Assembly (NCBI GenBank): GCA_002690655.1 | Contig: NZFL01000014.1 | Location: 146,882-185,385, forward strand | Direction: 5' to 3' | From: Pedosphaera sp. | GTDB lineage: Bacteria; Verrucomicrobiota; Verrucomicrobiia; Limisphaerales; AAA164-E04 | DNA: 38,504 bases | Shown: positions 17,666-25,561 of the stretch, piece by piece | How positions within the stretch are numbered: the stretch's first letter is position 1 | How the letters are laid out: every line of letters starts with the position of its first letter | Translations under genes and position numbers: made by a program | Notes under the pieces: model-generated | What the model saw: the letters and a program-made list of their open reading frames with translations, nothing else | What the model was told of the DNA's origin: nothing | Database searches by the model: none

Positions 17666-17757
17666 ATTTAATACAACTACAATCAACACTTGAGCCCCAT
17701 TAAAGTCAATGATTAATCCCTTTTAATGCCATTACCCAACTTAAATAATAGCTTTAA

Positions 17758-17789
17758 CGTTACATTTTCAATGGTTTGAAAATGCAACG
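17758..17789. promoter_or_regulatory. dyad symmetry upstream of fur
   Basis: CGTT (17758-17761) and CATTTTC (17763-17769) pair with GAAAATG (17778-17784) and AACG (17786-17789), with a single A/C mismatch and an eight-base loop. It lies about 130 bases before the fur -35. It may be an operator or a fossil terminator; the function is unknown. Confidence 0.3.
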
Positions 17790-17917
17790 AACGACTATTG
17801 AGAACAATGCCTGAATTGATCGCGCTCTGAGGCCAGGTTTGGAAAAGCTTGGGAGCATTTTTTGCACTGAATCGTGTAAGTTACAGATTACCAATGAATA
17901 CAGATCCGATTCACCGA

Positions 17918-17945
17918 TTGACGCCGGGGTGAGACAGATTATAGT
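17918..17945 (+). promoter_or_regulatory. predicted fur promoter, giving a near-leaderless mRNA
   Basis: TTGACG (17918-17923) and TATAGT (17940-17945) are spaced by 16 bases. Eight bases then lead to the GTG at 17954, so the transcript should start one or two bases before the start codon. Confidence 0.65.
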
Positions 17946-17953
17946 ATTCCCAA

Positions 17954-18433
17954 GTGACGTCAAAAGTAGGTAAACAAGCAAAAGAGAGGTTTCTTGCATT
18001 CATTGAAGGCAAGGGTATGCGACTGACCTCTCAACGCATGACTATTATCGACGTCGTTTTCAGCACGGAGGAACATTTCACAGCAGACCAACTGCTGGAA
18101 TGGTCGAAAGCCAAAGACTCATCAATCTCAAGAGCCACAGTTTACCGAACCCTCCCGCTCCTTACTGAAAGTGGGCTGGTACACGAGATGGATTTCGGCA
18201 AGGATTACAAATACTACGATCCCAATTACGCTGAACACCCAAATCACCACCACATCATATGCGAAGATTGTGATCGTATCGTCGAATTCGAGAGCAAGAA
18301 GATCGAAAAGATAGAAGATGAAATCACCCAGAAACTTGGCTTTGAGCTAAGGTCTCAAAATTTACGCATCACAGCCAATTGCGAATCATTTAAAAAGCAC
18401 GGCAGTTGCAAGCAGAAGAGCTCCCTCAAATAA
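17954..18433 (+). CDS. fur: Fur-family transcriptional regulator
   Basis: The 159-aa protein has the Fur-family winged helix (about 10-90, with GMRLTSQRMTIIDVV and SSISRATVYRTLPLLTESGLV). A metal-binding dimerisation domain follows, with PNHHHIICEDC (His98-100, Cys103, Cys106) and Cys143/Cys152. It is a metal- or peroxide-responsive DNA-binding repressor. The sequence alone does not separate Fur from Zur or PerR. The second cysteine pair is spaced C-x8-C, wider than the classical C-x4-C. GTG is taken as start because a clean promoter lies just upstream and the family's N-terminus fits. The nearby CNNM genes make a metal-homeostasis role plausible, but no target site was identified. Confidence 0.88.
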   Translation: MTSKVGKQAKERFLAFIEGKGMRLTSQRMTIIDVVFSTEEHFTADQLLEWSKAKDSSISRATVYRTLPLLTESGLVHEMDFGKDYKYYDPNYAEHPNHHHIICEDCDRIVEFESKKIEKIEDEITQKLGFELRSQNLRITANCESFKKHGSCKQKSSLK

Positions 18434-18484
18434 ACGATCGTCTTGTTGAGGAGCGCATGTTTGCTTTACTTGTCATTGCTGCAC

Positions 18485-18508
18485 AAGGAGACGCTGCTTG
18501 CGTCCTTT
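18485..18508 (+). terminator. possible terminator after fur
   Basis: AAGG-A-GACGC (18485-18494) pairs with GCGTC-CTTT (18500-18508) around a TGCTT loop, with one bulge and one wobble. The tail is TTTAAAC, so the T-run is weak. Confidence 0.35.
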
Positions 18509-18575
18509 AAACATTTACGCAAGCCGGTTAGCCTTGGCAAAAGAACCCTGGTTCCTTTTTAACGGATTAATTTTT

Positions 18576-18605
18576 TTGATATATGGGCCTGTATGGCGTT
18601 AAATA
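18576..18605 (+). promoter_or_regulatory. predicted promoter of the 75-aa gene and CNNM operon
   Basis: TTGATA (18576-18581) and TAAATA (18600-18605) are spaced by 18 bases. Ten bases separate the -10 from the ATG at 18616. No Shine-Dalgarno sequence is present, so a very short leader of a few bases is expected. Confidence 0.5.
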
Positions 18606-18615
18606 GCGCTAACAA

Positions 18616-18843
18616 ATGCAAAAGTTATCCCAGGAAGAGGTAAATGCCGTCGCAACAATCAAGGAAGCATGCCATCGGATCGCTCATGAAATGATGACGC
18701 TGCAGCCTGCCATAGGCAAACTTTCTGATGAGGGTGTGCGATCAGGGCTGTATGAAACCATTTATCAACTCACCGCTCAGGTTGAATCAGTCAAAAAGCA
18801 GGTCATCCGCTATGAAAAAGGAGATGCATCAAAGATCCTTTGA
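18616..18843 (+). CDS. small hypothetical helical protein, first gene of the CNNM operon
   Basis: The 75-aa protein is not recognised. It is predicted to be almost all alpha-helical, with EEVNAVATIKEACHRIAHEMM and YETIYQLTAQVESVKKQVIRYEKG, and has no signal peptide or membrane span. The general look recalls small helical proteins such as exonuclease VII small subunits, but the XseB signature is missing, so I do not call it that. Support for a real gene comes from a promoter directly upstream, its placement 45 bases before the first CNNM gene, and a protein-like composition. It may be a cytosolic partner of the membrane proteins (inference). Confidence 0.65.
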   Translation: MQKLSQEEVNAVATIKEACHRIAHEMMTLQPAIGKLSDEGVRSGLYETIYQLTAQVESVKKQVIRYEKGDASKIL

Positions 18844-18888
18844 CCAAACCGGGTAAGCGTCCCAAAATATAATTTATTCTGTTCTCAC

Positions 18889-20151
18889 GTGCTGACTCCT
18901 GGTATAGCAATTCTATTGATCACTGTTTTTTCTGTGATGAGCTTTTTATTCGCTCTGGCGGAATCCTCCTTATTTTCACTTGGCAAGTGGGAGATGCAGC
19001 AAATGAAAGAGGAATCTCCGACAGAGGCTGACTGGATCACTCGCATACTCGAAAAACCTCAAGAACTGCTGGCCACGATTGTTTTTGGAAACATGTTCTT
19101 CAACTCAGCAATCTGGGCAACAGGACTATGGCTGGTATTTAAGGGAATTTGGACTCCTTCAGCCACGCTACCACTGCTGGCAATGCTCATCCTGCTGGGC
19201 TGCGAAGTCGTCCCCAAAGCCCTGGCTGTTCGCCTGCCTGAAAAATGGGCTATTCGTGTGGTCCGACCTTTGACCACGCTACAGTTGGTCACGCATCCTC
19301 TCCATCGACTGGCAAATAATCTGGACGCCACTCTCATTCGCAGACTAACCCCTAAATCACTTCGTTCAGCAAACACACCAACAACGGATTCTGACTACGA
19401 AGAGTTACTTGAAATGGGTTATCAGCAGGGAACTTTGGATCAGGATGAAAAAGAAATCATTCTGGAGATTATCGAGCTCGACCAAAAGAGTGCTACCGAT
19501 GTCATGACGCCGCGCAGTCAGGTAGCCTGCCTCCCATTTGACATACCAATCGAGACGATGGTCATTGAAGCCCGGAAGCACCGTCACCGTCGCCTTCCAC
19601 TTTACAACGAAACACCTGATCAAATCATTGGAATTCTCGACACACGATCCTTGCTCATGCATCCAAAGGGTGATCTTTTTGAATTCACAGAGTTGCCTTC
19701 TTTGGTGCCTGAATCCATGAATCTACTCGAACTTTTCAAGAGTTTACAGAGACAACACCGCGGCATGGCAGTGATTGTCGATGAGTTTGGGGGGATCGCA
19801 GGAGTGGTGACGATGGAGGATATTCTGGAAGAAATCCTTGGACAGATTCGCAACGAGGATGAGCCTGCGGCATTCGAGATTGAAACCCTTGCGCCTGGAA
19901 AATGGAGGATCAACGGCTTGATGGAAATTGAAGATTTCCTCACCTATTACCCCCAACTAGGCAACATTGCCGAGGTGGATACCATGGGCGGCTTGTTTAC
20001 CATGCAACTTGGTTACGTCCCTGAATCTGAAGAATCCATTCAGTTCAGAGGCCTGACCATGACTGCCAAAGTGGTAGGTGAACGAAGAGTGAAAGAACTC
20101 ATCGTTCAAAGAACATTATTAGGGGTCTCCAGGGAAGGAGGCAAACAATGA
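18889..20151 (+). CDS. CNNM/CorC-type membrane protein 1 (DUF21-CBS-CorC_HlyC)
   Basis: The 420-aa protein has a DUF21 (CNNM) transmembrane domain (about 1-180, four spans; FALAESSLFSLGKWEMQQ). A CBS pair follows (about 200-325; MTPRSQVACLPFD and VIVDEFGGIAGVVTMEDILEEILG), then a C-terminal CorC_HlyC domain (about 335-415). The family is associated with magnesium or cobalt export and divalent-cation tolerance; hemolysin naming is historical. GTG is the start. TATAAT at 18868-18873 lies 15 bases upstream, without a well-spaced -35. It is the first of three related genes; the next overlaps its stop codon as ATGA. Confidence 0.9.
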   Translation: MLTPGIAILLITVFSVMSFLFALAESSLFSLGKWEMQQMKEESPTEADWITRILEKPQELLATIVFGNMFFNSAIWATGLWLVFKGIWTPSATLPLLAMLILLGCEVVPKALAVRLPEKWAIRVVRPLTTLQLVTHPLHRLANNLDATLIRRLTPKSLRSANTPTTDSDYEELLEMGYQQGTLDQDEKEIILEIIELDQKSATDVMTPRSQVACLPFDIPIETMVIEARKHRHRRLPLYNETPDQIIGILDTRSLLMHPKGDLFEFTELPSLVPESMNLLELFKSLQRQHRGMAVIVDEFGGIAGVVTMEDILEEILGQIRNEDEPAAFEIETLAPGKWRINGLMEIEDFLTYYPQLGNIAEVDTMGGLFTMQLGYVPESEESIQFRGLTMTAKVVGERRVKELIVQRTLLGVSREGGKQ

Positions 20152-21134
20152 TTACAATCGCTCTGCTGTTTGCATTCATCGCAGGCCTCGGATTGTCATT
20201 CCTTTTTTCAGGGATGGAATCAGGCATGCATTCCATGAACAAACTTCGGATCAGGCGTCAGGCCAAACAAGGAGATAAACATGCAAAAGCGCTGCTCCGT
20301 TACATGGAGGAAGCCGAACATTTCCTATGGACCATTCTTGTGGGAAACACGCTGGCAAATTTTTTGATCGTGGCACCACTGCTGATCGCTTTAAGAAAGA
20401 TGCTTCCAGGCCACCCATGGATATCCGCGCTGTCGCTGATCATAATGCTGCTCATTATTTACACCTTTTGTGACCTTTTACCGAAAATGATCTACCGGAG
20501 ATACCCGAATCGACTCACCGTTGTTTCAGTGCGTCCTTACCGAGTCTTTCACTGGATGCTGGCTCCGATTGTCTTTCTCATCTCAGGCATCGCAGACCTG
20601 CTGCTGAAAATCGGTGGTGGAGAAATGCTGACCGGGGAAATGTTTTCTAATCGTGAAGAAATGCGACGTGTCATGCGCTCCTCAGGACAGAATCTAACAT
20701 CTGAGGAACGCTCGATGATCGACCGAGTCATGGACCTGCAACATCGCACCGTTTCAAGTGTGATGTTACCACTACAGAAAGTAGTTTCCATCGGCGCAGA
20801 GGCCACGATCGAAGAAGCCATTGCTCTCTCGAGGGAAACATCCATTCTGCGCATGCCCGTTTTTGAGAAACAGTCTGGAAAGAGAGTTTTCCTGGGGGTG
20901 CTTAACCTCAAGCACTTTCTCTATGACTGGGAAGACAAACGCCATGAACTCGCCAGGAAACACGTCACGGGCGTGATGCATCTTCGAGCACAAATGAGTG
21001 TCGATGACGCACTTCACCAGATGCAGGAGGCCGGCCAGAGAGTTGGATTGGTCTTGAATGCGAAGCAGAAAGAAGTCGGCTGGATCAATATCAGGGATAT
21101 TCTCAAAACCGTCTTCGGTGATGTCAACATCTGA
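20148..21134 (+). CDS. CNNM/CorC-type membrane protein 2, lacking the CorC_HlyC domain
   Basis: The 328-aa protein has the DUF21 membrane domain (about 1-175; FLFSGMESGMHSMNKLRIRR) and a CBS pair (about 195-325; VMLPLQKVVSIGAEATIEEAIA and AGQRVGLVLNAKQKEVGWI). It stops there, so the C-terminal CorC_HlyC domain present in both neighbours is missing. The second CBS repeat also lacks the VDEYG motif. It overlaps the preceding gene by four bases (ATGA), which implies translational coupling. The next gene follows after five bases. The truncation is a clean domain boundary, not a frameshift, so it may be a dedicated partner in a mixed oligomer; CNNM proteins are known to dimerise (established for the family, inferred here). 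Confidence 0.85.
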   Translation: MITIALLFAFIAGLGLSFLFSGMESGMHSMNKLRIRRQAKQGDKHAKALLRYMEEAEHFLWTILVGNTLANFLIVAPLLIALRKMLPGHPWISALSLIIMLLIIYTFCDLLPKMIYRRYPNRLTVVSVRPYRVFHWMLAPIVFLISGIADLLLKIGGGEMLTGEMFSNREEMRRVMRSSGQNLTSEERSMIDRVMDLQHRTVSSVMLPLQKVVSIGAEATIEEAIALSRETSILRMPVFEKQSGKRVFLGVLNLKHFLYDWEDKRHELARKHVTGVMHLRAQMSVDDALHQMQEAGQRVGLVLNAKQKEVGWINIRDILKTVFGDVNI

Positions 21135-21139
21135 CCGCC

Positions 21140-22480
21140 ATGGAACAATTCCAATTGATATGGATTTTACTGCAAGTCGCGTTTGTCGGTTTCCTTGTCA
21201 TTCTCAACGGCTTCTTTGTTGCTGCTGAATTTGCACTGGTAAAAATCCGTGATTCCCAGTTAAAACCCCTCATCAACGAAGGGAATCCGCAAGCCATCAT
21301 GACGGGTAAGGTGCTCGATAATCTGGACACCTCTCTCAGCGCTTGCCAGCTTGGAATCACTCTGGCCAGTCTGGCCCTTGGCTGGGTTGGAGAACCCGTG
21401 TTTGCCGCATTACTGGAACCTGTCATGCACGCCATGGCGATCGAATCGGAAAAAGTGCAACACATGATGGCGTTTCTTTTTGGTTTCTCCGCAATTACTT
21501 TTCTTCATATAACAGCAGGCGAACAGGCCCCGAAACTGATGGCCATCCAGAAACCGCTCCCTACTTCGCTCTGGGTGGCCAAACCACTCTGGCTGTTCTG
21601 CAAAATTTCCTACCCTTTTATTTGGGCTCTCAACAAGGCTTCAAACAGGATGCTTCACTGGGTAGGCATCGAGCCTGTTTCCGAGCATGAACTTCTGCAT
21701 TCGGAGGAGGAATTACAAATGCTGATTTCTGATACACACCACCATCAGGGGGGCACCAATCTAGAGAAGGAAATCGTCTTCAATGCCATGGAACTTCGCC
21801 AGCGATTGGTCAGAGAAGTCATGCAACCAAGAACGGAAATCATCTTACTTTCGACTGATATGTCACTTGAGGAATGCCTGACGATTACAGAAAAAGAGCG
21901 TTATTCAAGATATCCGCTTTGCGATGAATCGGATCCCGACAAGGTCATTGGTGTGGTTCATTTCAAGGAACTCTACTCCTTACGCCACCGTCTTGACAGC
22001 GGGCTGGATTTAACGCAGATCACGCGCAAGATCCTTCACTTTTCGGAAACTTCACGACTGGAAAGAGCTCTTAGATTGTTCCTCAAACATCGACTTCATC
22101 TTGCCATGGTGGTTGATGAATATGGTTCCACCGTTGGCATGATCACTCTGGAGGATATCCTGGAAGAACTGGTTGGTGAAATTCAAGACGAATTCGACCA
22201 GGAACAACCTCTGATCATACGGCATAGTGAAGGGAGCTATGACATCATGGGCTTGCTCCCGCTGCATGAACTGTCGGAATTGATCGAGATAAATATTCAG
22301 GAAGAAGGCATCAATACGGTCAGTGGATGGATGACTCACAAACTGGGAGAATTCCCTGAAATTGGCGATGTTGTCGAAGAAGAGAATTATATCTTGAAAG
22401 TGCTCGAAGTAGATAACCATCGCATCGAACGATTGCACTTGATACTCACAGAAAAGCCGCGTGTTACTGATCAGGGTTGA
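21140..22480 (+). CDS. CNNM/CorC-type membrane protein 3 (DUF21-CBS-CorC_HlyC)
   Basis: The 446-aa protein belongs to the YhdP/YtfL-like group of the family. The DUF21 domain (about 1-200) contains LNGFFVAAEFALVKIRDSQL, LDTSLSACQLGITLASLALGW and a polar membrane motif HITAGEQAPKLMAIQ. The CBS pair (about 215-345) contains VMQPRTEIILLS and MVVDEYGSTVGMITLEDILEELVG. The CorC_HlyC domain ends the protein. It probably exports divalent cations or controls membrane integrity. It is the last gene of the three-member set. It is closer in sequence to typical full-length family members than its two upstream neighbours, so the set is not a very recent tandem duplication. Confidence 0.9.
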   Translation: MEQFQLIWILLQVAFVGFLVILNGFFVAAEFALVKIRDSQLKPLINEGNPQAIMTGKVLDNLDTSLSACQLGITLASLALGWVGEPVFAALLEPVMHAMAIESEKVQHMMAFLFGFSAITFLHITAGEQAPKLMAIQKPLPTSLWVAKPLWLFCKISYPFIWALNKASNRMLHWVGIEPVSEHELLHSEEELQMLISDTHHHQGGTNLEKEIVFNAMELRQRLVREVMQPRTEIILLSTDMSLEECLTITEKERYSRYPLCDESDPDKVIGVVHFKELYSLRHRLDSGLDLTQITRKILHFSETSRLERALRLFLKHRLHLAMVVDEYGSTVGMITLEDILEELVGEIQDEFDQEQPLIIRHSEGSYDIMGLLPLHELSELIEINIQEEGINTVSGWMTHKLGEFPEIGDVVEEENYILKVLEVDNHRIERLHLILTEKPRVTDQG

Positions 22481-22767
22481 AGAGGCCAATTGCATCACCA
22501 GATGACAAACAAGCAAAACCCTATGCGATAATTAATGAGCGGATCCGTGAACAGTTTACTATGCAGCGGGTTGGTATGAAATGTTGGAGATGTTCAAGAA
22601 TTACCGTACTGAAATTCTTTGCCCGCAATCTCGCTCTGACATGTGATTACATCCTAACCGGCAAGCAGGCCTCTCTTGCGAGCGGAATGGGATACGCGCC
22701 CCAATAACCAAACCCGAAAAAACAGGGAAGCCATCTTGAGAACACTTATCCCATGGCAAAGACCGGA

Positions 22768-23475
22768 TTACCACAAGTATGTATCCGATTGACCAAACCG
22801 GTCCAGAAATTGGCCGCTTTGTTGGAGAGTTAATTGGCGGATCGTCTTTTCCATTTGAGTGGCTACTTCTTTTGAATCAAGATCCGCTTGTGAGCCTCCC
22901 ATATCAGTACTTACCCAACCTGGACTCAGCGCAACAACCGTCAGGTTCTGATCAAAAAATTCATTGGCTAACCCTCGAGTCATATGGTTCTGCGCGGCTT
23001 TGGAAGCCCCATAGCAGTAACGACGACCTTCGCGCTTGGTGATCGATGACGCACCTGAGGAAATATTCACAATACGTCCATTCGAACTTTTTTTGAGAAA
23101 AGGCAAACAGGCTTGAGTCACCATGGCAGTTCCTAGGAGGTTGACTGAGAATGCTTCGTGAAACCAGGAAGGCTTGAGTGATTCAAACGGCGTATCGGTA
23201 GGTTCGGGAAACACACCTGCATTGTTCACCAATACATCGATGCGAGAAAAAGATTGAGCAATAGATCGAAATGCTTTTTGCACCAAGTCTTCTCTTGAAA
23301 CATCCAATTCAATTTCGTGACACGATGAGTCACAATTTGATCTTAAAGTTCCAATCTCGCCTTTAACCTTACGTTGACATGCAATCACATTCCAACCTTG
23401 ACCAAGACAAATATCCAGCAAAGAAGCACCAATGCCTCTACTGGTTCCGGTAATCAATATCGTTCCCCGACTCAT
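22768..23475 (-). CDS. short-chain dehydrogenase/reductase
   Basis: SDR oxidoreductase of 235 aa when started at the ATG at 23475 (MSRGTILITGTSRGIG). A longer frame reaching 23583 would overlap ggt and adds residues with no family likeness; GGGTGGA lies before the shorter start. Features are the cofactor loop TGTSRGIG, NNAGVFPEP, the catalytic serine in NISSGASS, YCYGASKAAQ with the YxxxK pair, and SPGWVSTDMGG. The layout fits the classical SDR group that includes sniffer-like C-factor proteins. Substrate unknown. It is the last gene of a leftward set after ggt. Confidence 0.88.
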   Translation of the reverse strand: MSRGTILITGTSRGIGASLLDICLGQGWNVIACQRKVKGEIGTLRSNCDSSCHEIELDVSREDLVQKAFRSIAQSFSRIDVLVNNAGVFPEPTDTPFESLKPSWFHEAFSVNLLGTAMVTQACLPFLKKSSNGRIVNISSGASSITKREGRRYCYGASKAAQNHMTRGLANEFFDQNLTVVALSPGWVSTDMGGSQADLDSKEVATQMEKTIRQLTLQQSGQFLDRFGQSDTYLW

Positions 23476-23576
23476 ATGTTTCCACCCACAATGAAAAAGA
23501 AAATCCAACAAGAGCTGGTGTCCTGAGCGCCCCAGGCACAGCAGACGTGAAAATAATAAAAACGAACACACTCGAT

Positions 23577-25478
23577 TCACCACGCGATGCCATAATCATC
23601 CCCATGGTCACTTGCTCCCCCCCAAAAGGTACCGTGTTGTTGATCAAAATAAATTGCGGTAATCGGCCCTGAAGTGCGTTCATCGAAATCGAGACGATAG
23701 CCCATTTTCTCCAATTCATTCCTAACCCATGGCGGAACCTCCTTATGAAGCGTGAGTTTACCAGGCTCGAATTCATGCTCACCAAAAGATGCACGCATCT
23801 GATAACTGGTCATGTTCGGTGCTTCGCTGGCTTCTTGAACATTCATTCCAAAATCCATCATGTTAATGAGAAACTGCACCAGGTTCTGTTCTTGGGTATC
23901 CCCTCCCTGCACACCGAAAGCAAGGAATGGCTCCCCGTTTTTCAAGGCGATCGTAGGCGTCAACGTCGCTCGTGGACGTTTACCTGGTTCAAGCACATTG
24001 TAGGGACCATCCTCTGGCAGCAGCACGAAACTCTGCATGCGTTGACTCATCCCAATCCCGGTATTCCCCGCAATGCATGCCGGCAGCCAGCCACCGCTGG
24101 GCGTAATGGAAACAATCCAACCGTTTTTGTCGGCCGCCTGAATAGTGGTTGTTCCAGCTCGAAAATCACGATGATACTGATCCCAATAGGCGGCCGAATC
24201 ACCTCTTTGCAGCCTACGTTGTGGACGTAACCAACGATCCAATTCGCGTTGAAATGGATGTGGTTTCCCCTGGAAGCCGAAGGGATCTCCAGGCGCAGCA
24301 AAAGGATCATTTTGAAATGGGTTGATTCCTCTTAATCGATTCATAGCGTATTCCTTGGACAACAATACCTCAAGGGGTTCAACAGGGGCAAAATAAGGAT
24401 CTCCATAGTAAAAATCTCTATCCGCAAACGCCAGATTCATGACTTGATACAAGGTGTGAATGTATCGACTACTGTTCAAACCCATCGCTTGCAAATCCAA
24501 TGGCTCCAGCATATTCAAGATCTGCAACATACAAGGCCCTTGAACCCATGAGGTGAGTTTAAATACTTCCACTTCATGATACCGAGTGGAGACAGGTTCC
24601 TCGATGAGAGCCTTCCAATTGGCCAGATCAGCCGCCGTGTGCAAACCACCCTGCTCTCTGGATCCACGAATAAATTCCTCAGCGATGTCTCCTCGATAAA
24701 ACCGATCATTCGCAGCCAGGATGGACTCTTTGCGCGACTTGCCTCTGACCAGCGCACGCTTTTCTGCTAGGACAAGCTTCTCGAGCGTTGCATGAAGGTC
24801 TGGTTGACGAAAAATCTCGCCCGGTTTGGGTGCCTCATATGGTTCACCCAGATGCGGAAGAAAGACTGCTTTGGAATAAGGCCACATTTTCAAGGATTCC
24901 TTGGAGGTTTCGATCCACTCAGAGGTTCCCGCTTCCATAGGGTAACCTTCGGCCATTTGAATGGCAGGCTCCAACACCTCTTCCAGGGACATCGTGCCAT
25001 ACTCTGCAAGCATTAACATCAGCCCGCCCGGCGTTCCGGGAGTCACGGCCGAAAGAGGGCCCTCTCCAGGCGGATAACGCATACCTCGCTTGAGAAAAAA
25101 ATCTGCAGTTGCTCCTGTTGGAGCGACTCCGAGCGCATTGATGCCAATGATTTTTTTTAGCTTCGGATGATACACCAGCGCCTGGGTTTCTCCCCCCCAG
25201 CTCAAGGCGTCGTGCATGGTACAGGTCGCCGCCAGCATGGCGCAAGCCGCATCAACCGCATTTCCTCCCCTTGCAAAAACCTGGGCCCCCGCACTGGCCG
25301 CGAGTGGTTTTCCTGTGATGGCAATCCAGTGTTGACCATGCAGGATCGGTTTGTGAGGTTTGGATGCTGCGCGTGGACTGACAGGAATGAATAAAAGAAC
25401 CAGTAGAAGAATGAGGATACATTTACTTTTCAGCAATAAAGCGTTACACACTGGTGATTGAAAAAAACCCGTAACCAT
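23577..25478 (-). CDS. gamma-glutamyltranspeptidase-family Ntn hydrolase (variant active site)
   Basis: The 633-aa exported protein (hydrophobic signal about 20-37) has the Ggt fold. These enzymes self-cleave before a threonine that becomes the nucleophile. Here the site is AGTTTIQAAD with Thr443 as the candidate nucleophile. EPGKRPRATLTPTI (about 497-510) and VQGGDTQ (Gly525-Gly526) follow. Compared with E. coli Ggt, the arginine that holds the substrate carboxylate (RExAP) is replaced in ALGVAP (115-120), and the tandem serines of KRPLSSM read RAT. Processing seems possible, but gamma-glutamyl binding is doubtful, so I give no symbol. The gene sits between an RsmB-like gene and an SDR. Confidence 0.85.
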   Translation of the reverse strand: MVTGFFQSPVCNALLLKSKCILILLLVLLFIPVSPRAASKPHKPILHGQHWIAITGKPLAASAGAQVFARGGNAVDAACAMLAATCTMHDALSWGGETQALVYHPKLKKIIGINALGVAPTGATADFFLKRGMRYPPGEGPLSAVTPGTPGGLMLMLAEYGTMSLEEVLEPAIQMAEGYPMEAGTSEWIETSKESLKMWPYSKAVFLPHLGEPYEAPKPGEIFRQPDLHATLEKLVLAEKRALVRGKSRKESILAANDRFYRGDIAEEFIRGSREQGGLHTAADLANWKALIEEPVSTRYHEVEVFKLTSWVQGPCMLQILNMLEPLDLQAMGLNSSRYIHTLYQVMNLAFADRDFYYGDPYFAPVEPLEVLLSKEYAMNRLRGINPFQNDPFAAPGDPFGFQGKPHPFQRELDRWLRPQRRLQRGDSAAYWDQYHRDFRAGTTTIQAADKNGWIVSITPSGGWLPACIAGNTGIGMSQRMQSFVLLPEDGPYNVLEPGKRPRATLTPTIALKNGEPFLAFGVQGGDTQEQNLVQFLINMMDFGMNVQEASEAPNMTSYQMRASFGEHEFEPGKLTLHKEVPPWVRNELEKMGYRLDFDERTSGPITAIYFDQQHGTFWGGASDHGDDYGIAW

Positions 25479-25561
25479 GACCTTATCATGTCGTTTTCTG
25501 CCGAGGGACCAAGGATATTTTAAAATTCAGAAATGGCAGAACAGAATACGTCTGCAAGTGC

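Larger units (their letters stand above)
17603..17953. other. 351-base region between the exporter gene and fur
   Basis: No gene is seen. Besides the two hairpins at its left edge, it holds an imperfect 11-pair dyad at 17758-17789 (CGTT-A-CATTTTC, eight-base loop, GAAAATG-C-AACG). The fur promoter lies at 17918-17945. The dyad matches neither the classical Fur box nor a PerR box by eye. Confidence 0.5.

Noticed and set aside
18616..18843. 75-aa protein as exonuclease VII small subunit (XseB)
   Set aside because: Size and helicity fit, but the XseB signature (LExIVxxLE...G) is missing and no xseA is nearby.
20148..21134. Second CNNM gene as a frameshifted pseudogene
   Set aside because: The frame is intact, ends at a domain boundary, and is tightly coupled to both neighbours, so a genuine shorter family member is more likely.
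22477..22707. Rightward 76-codon frame after the third CNNM gene, containing CWRC
   Set aside because: It starts at a TTG overlapping the previous stop, has no ribosome site, and the composition does not look like a conserved protein. The only suggestive feature is one CxxC.
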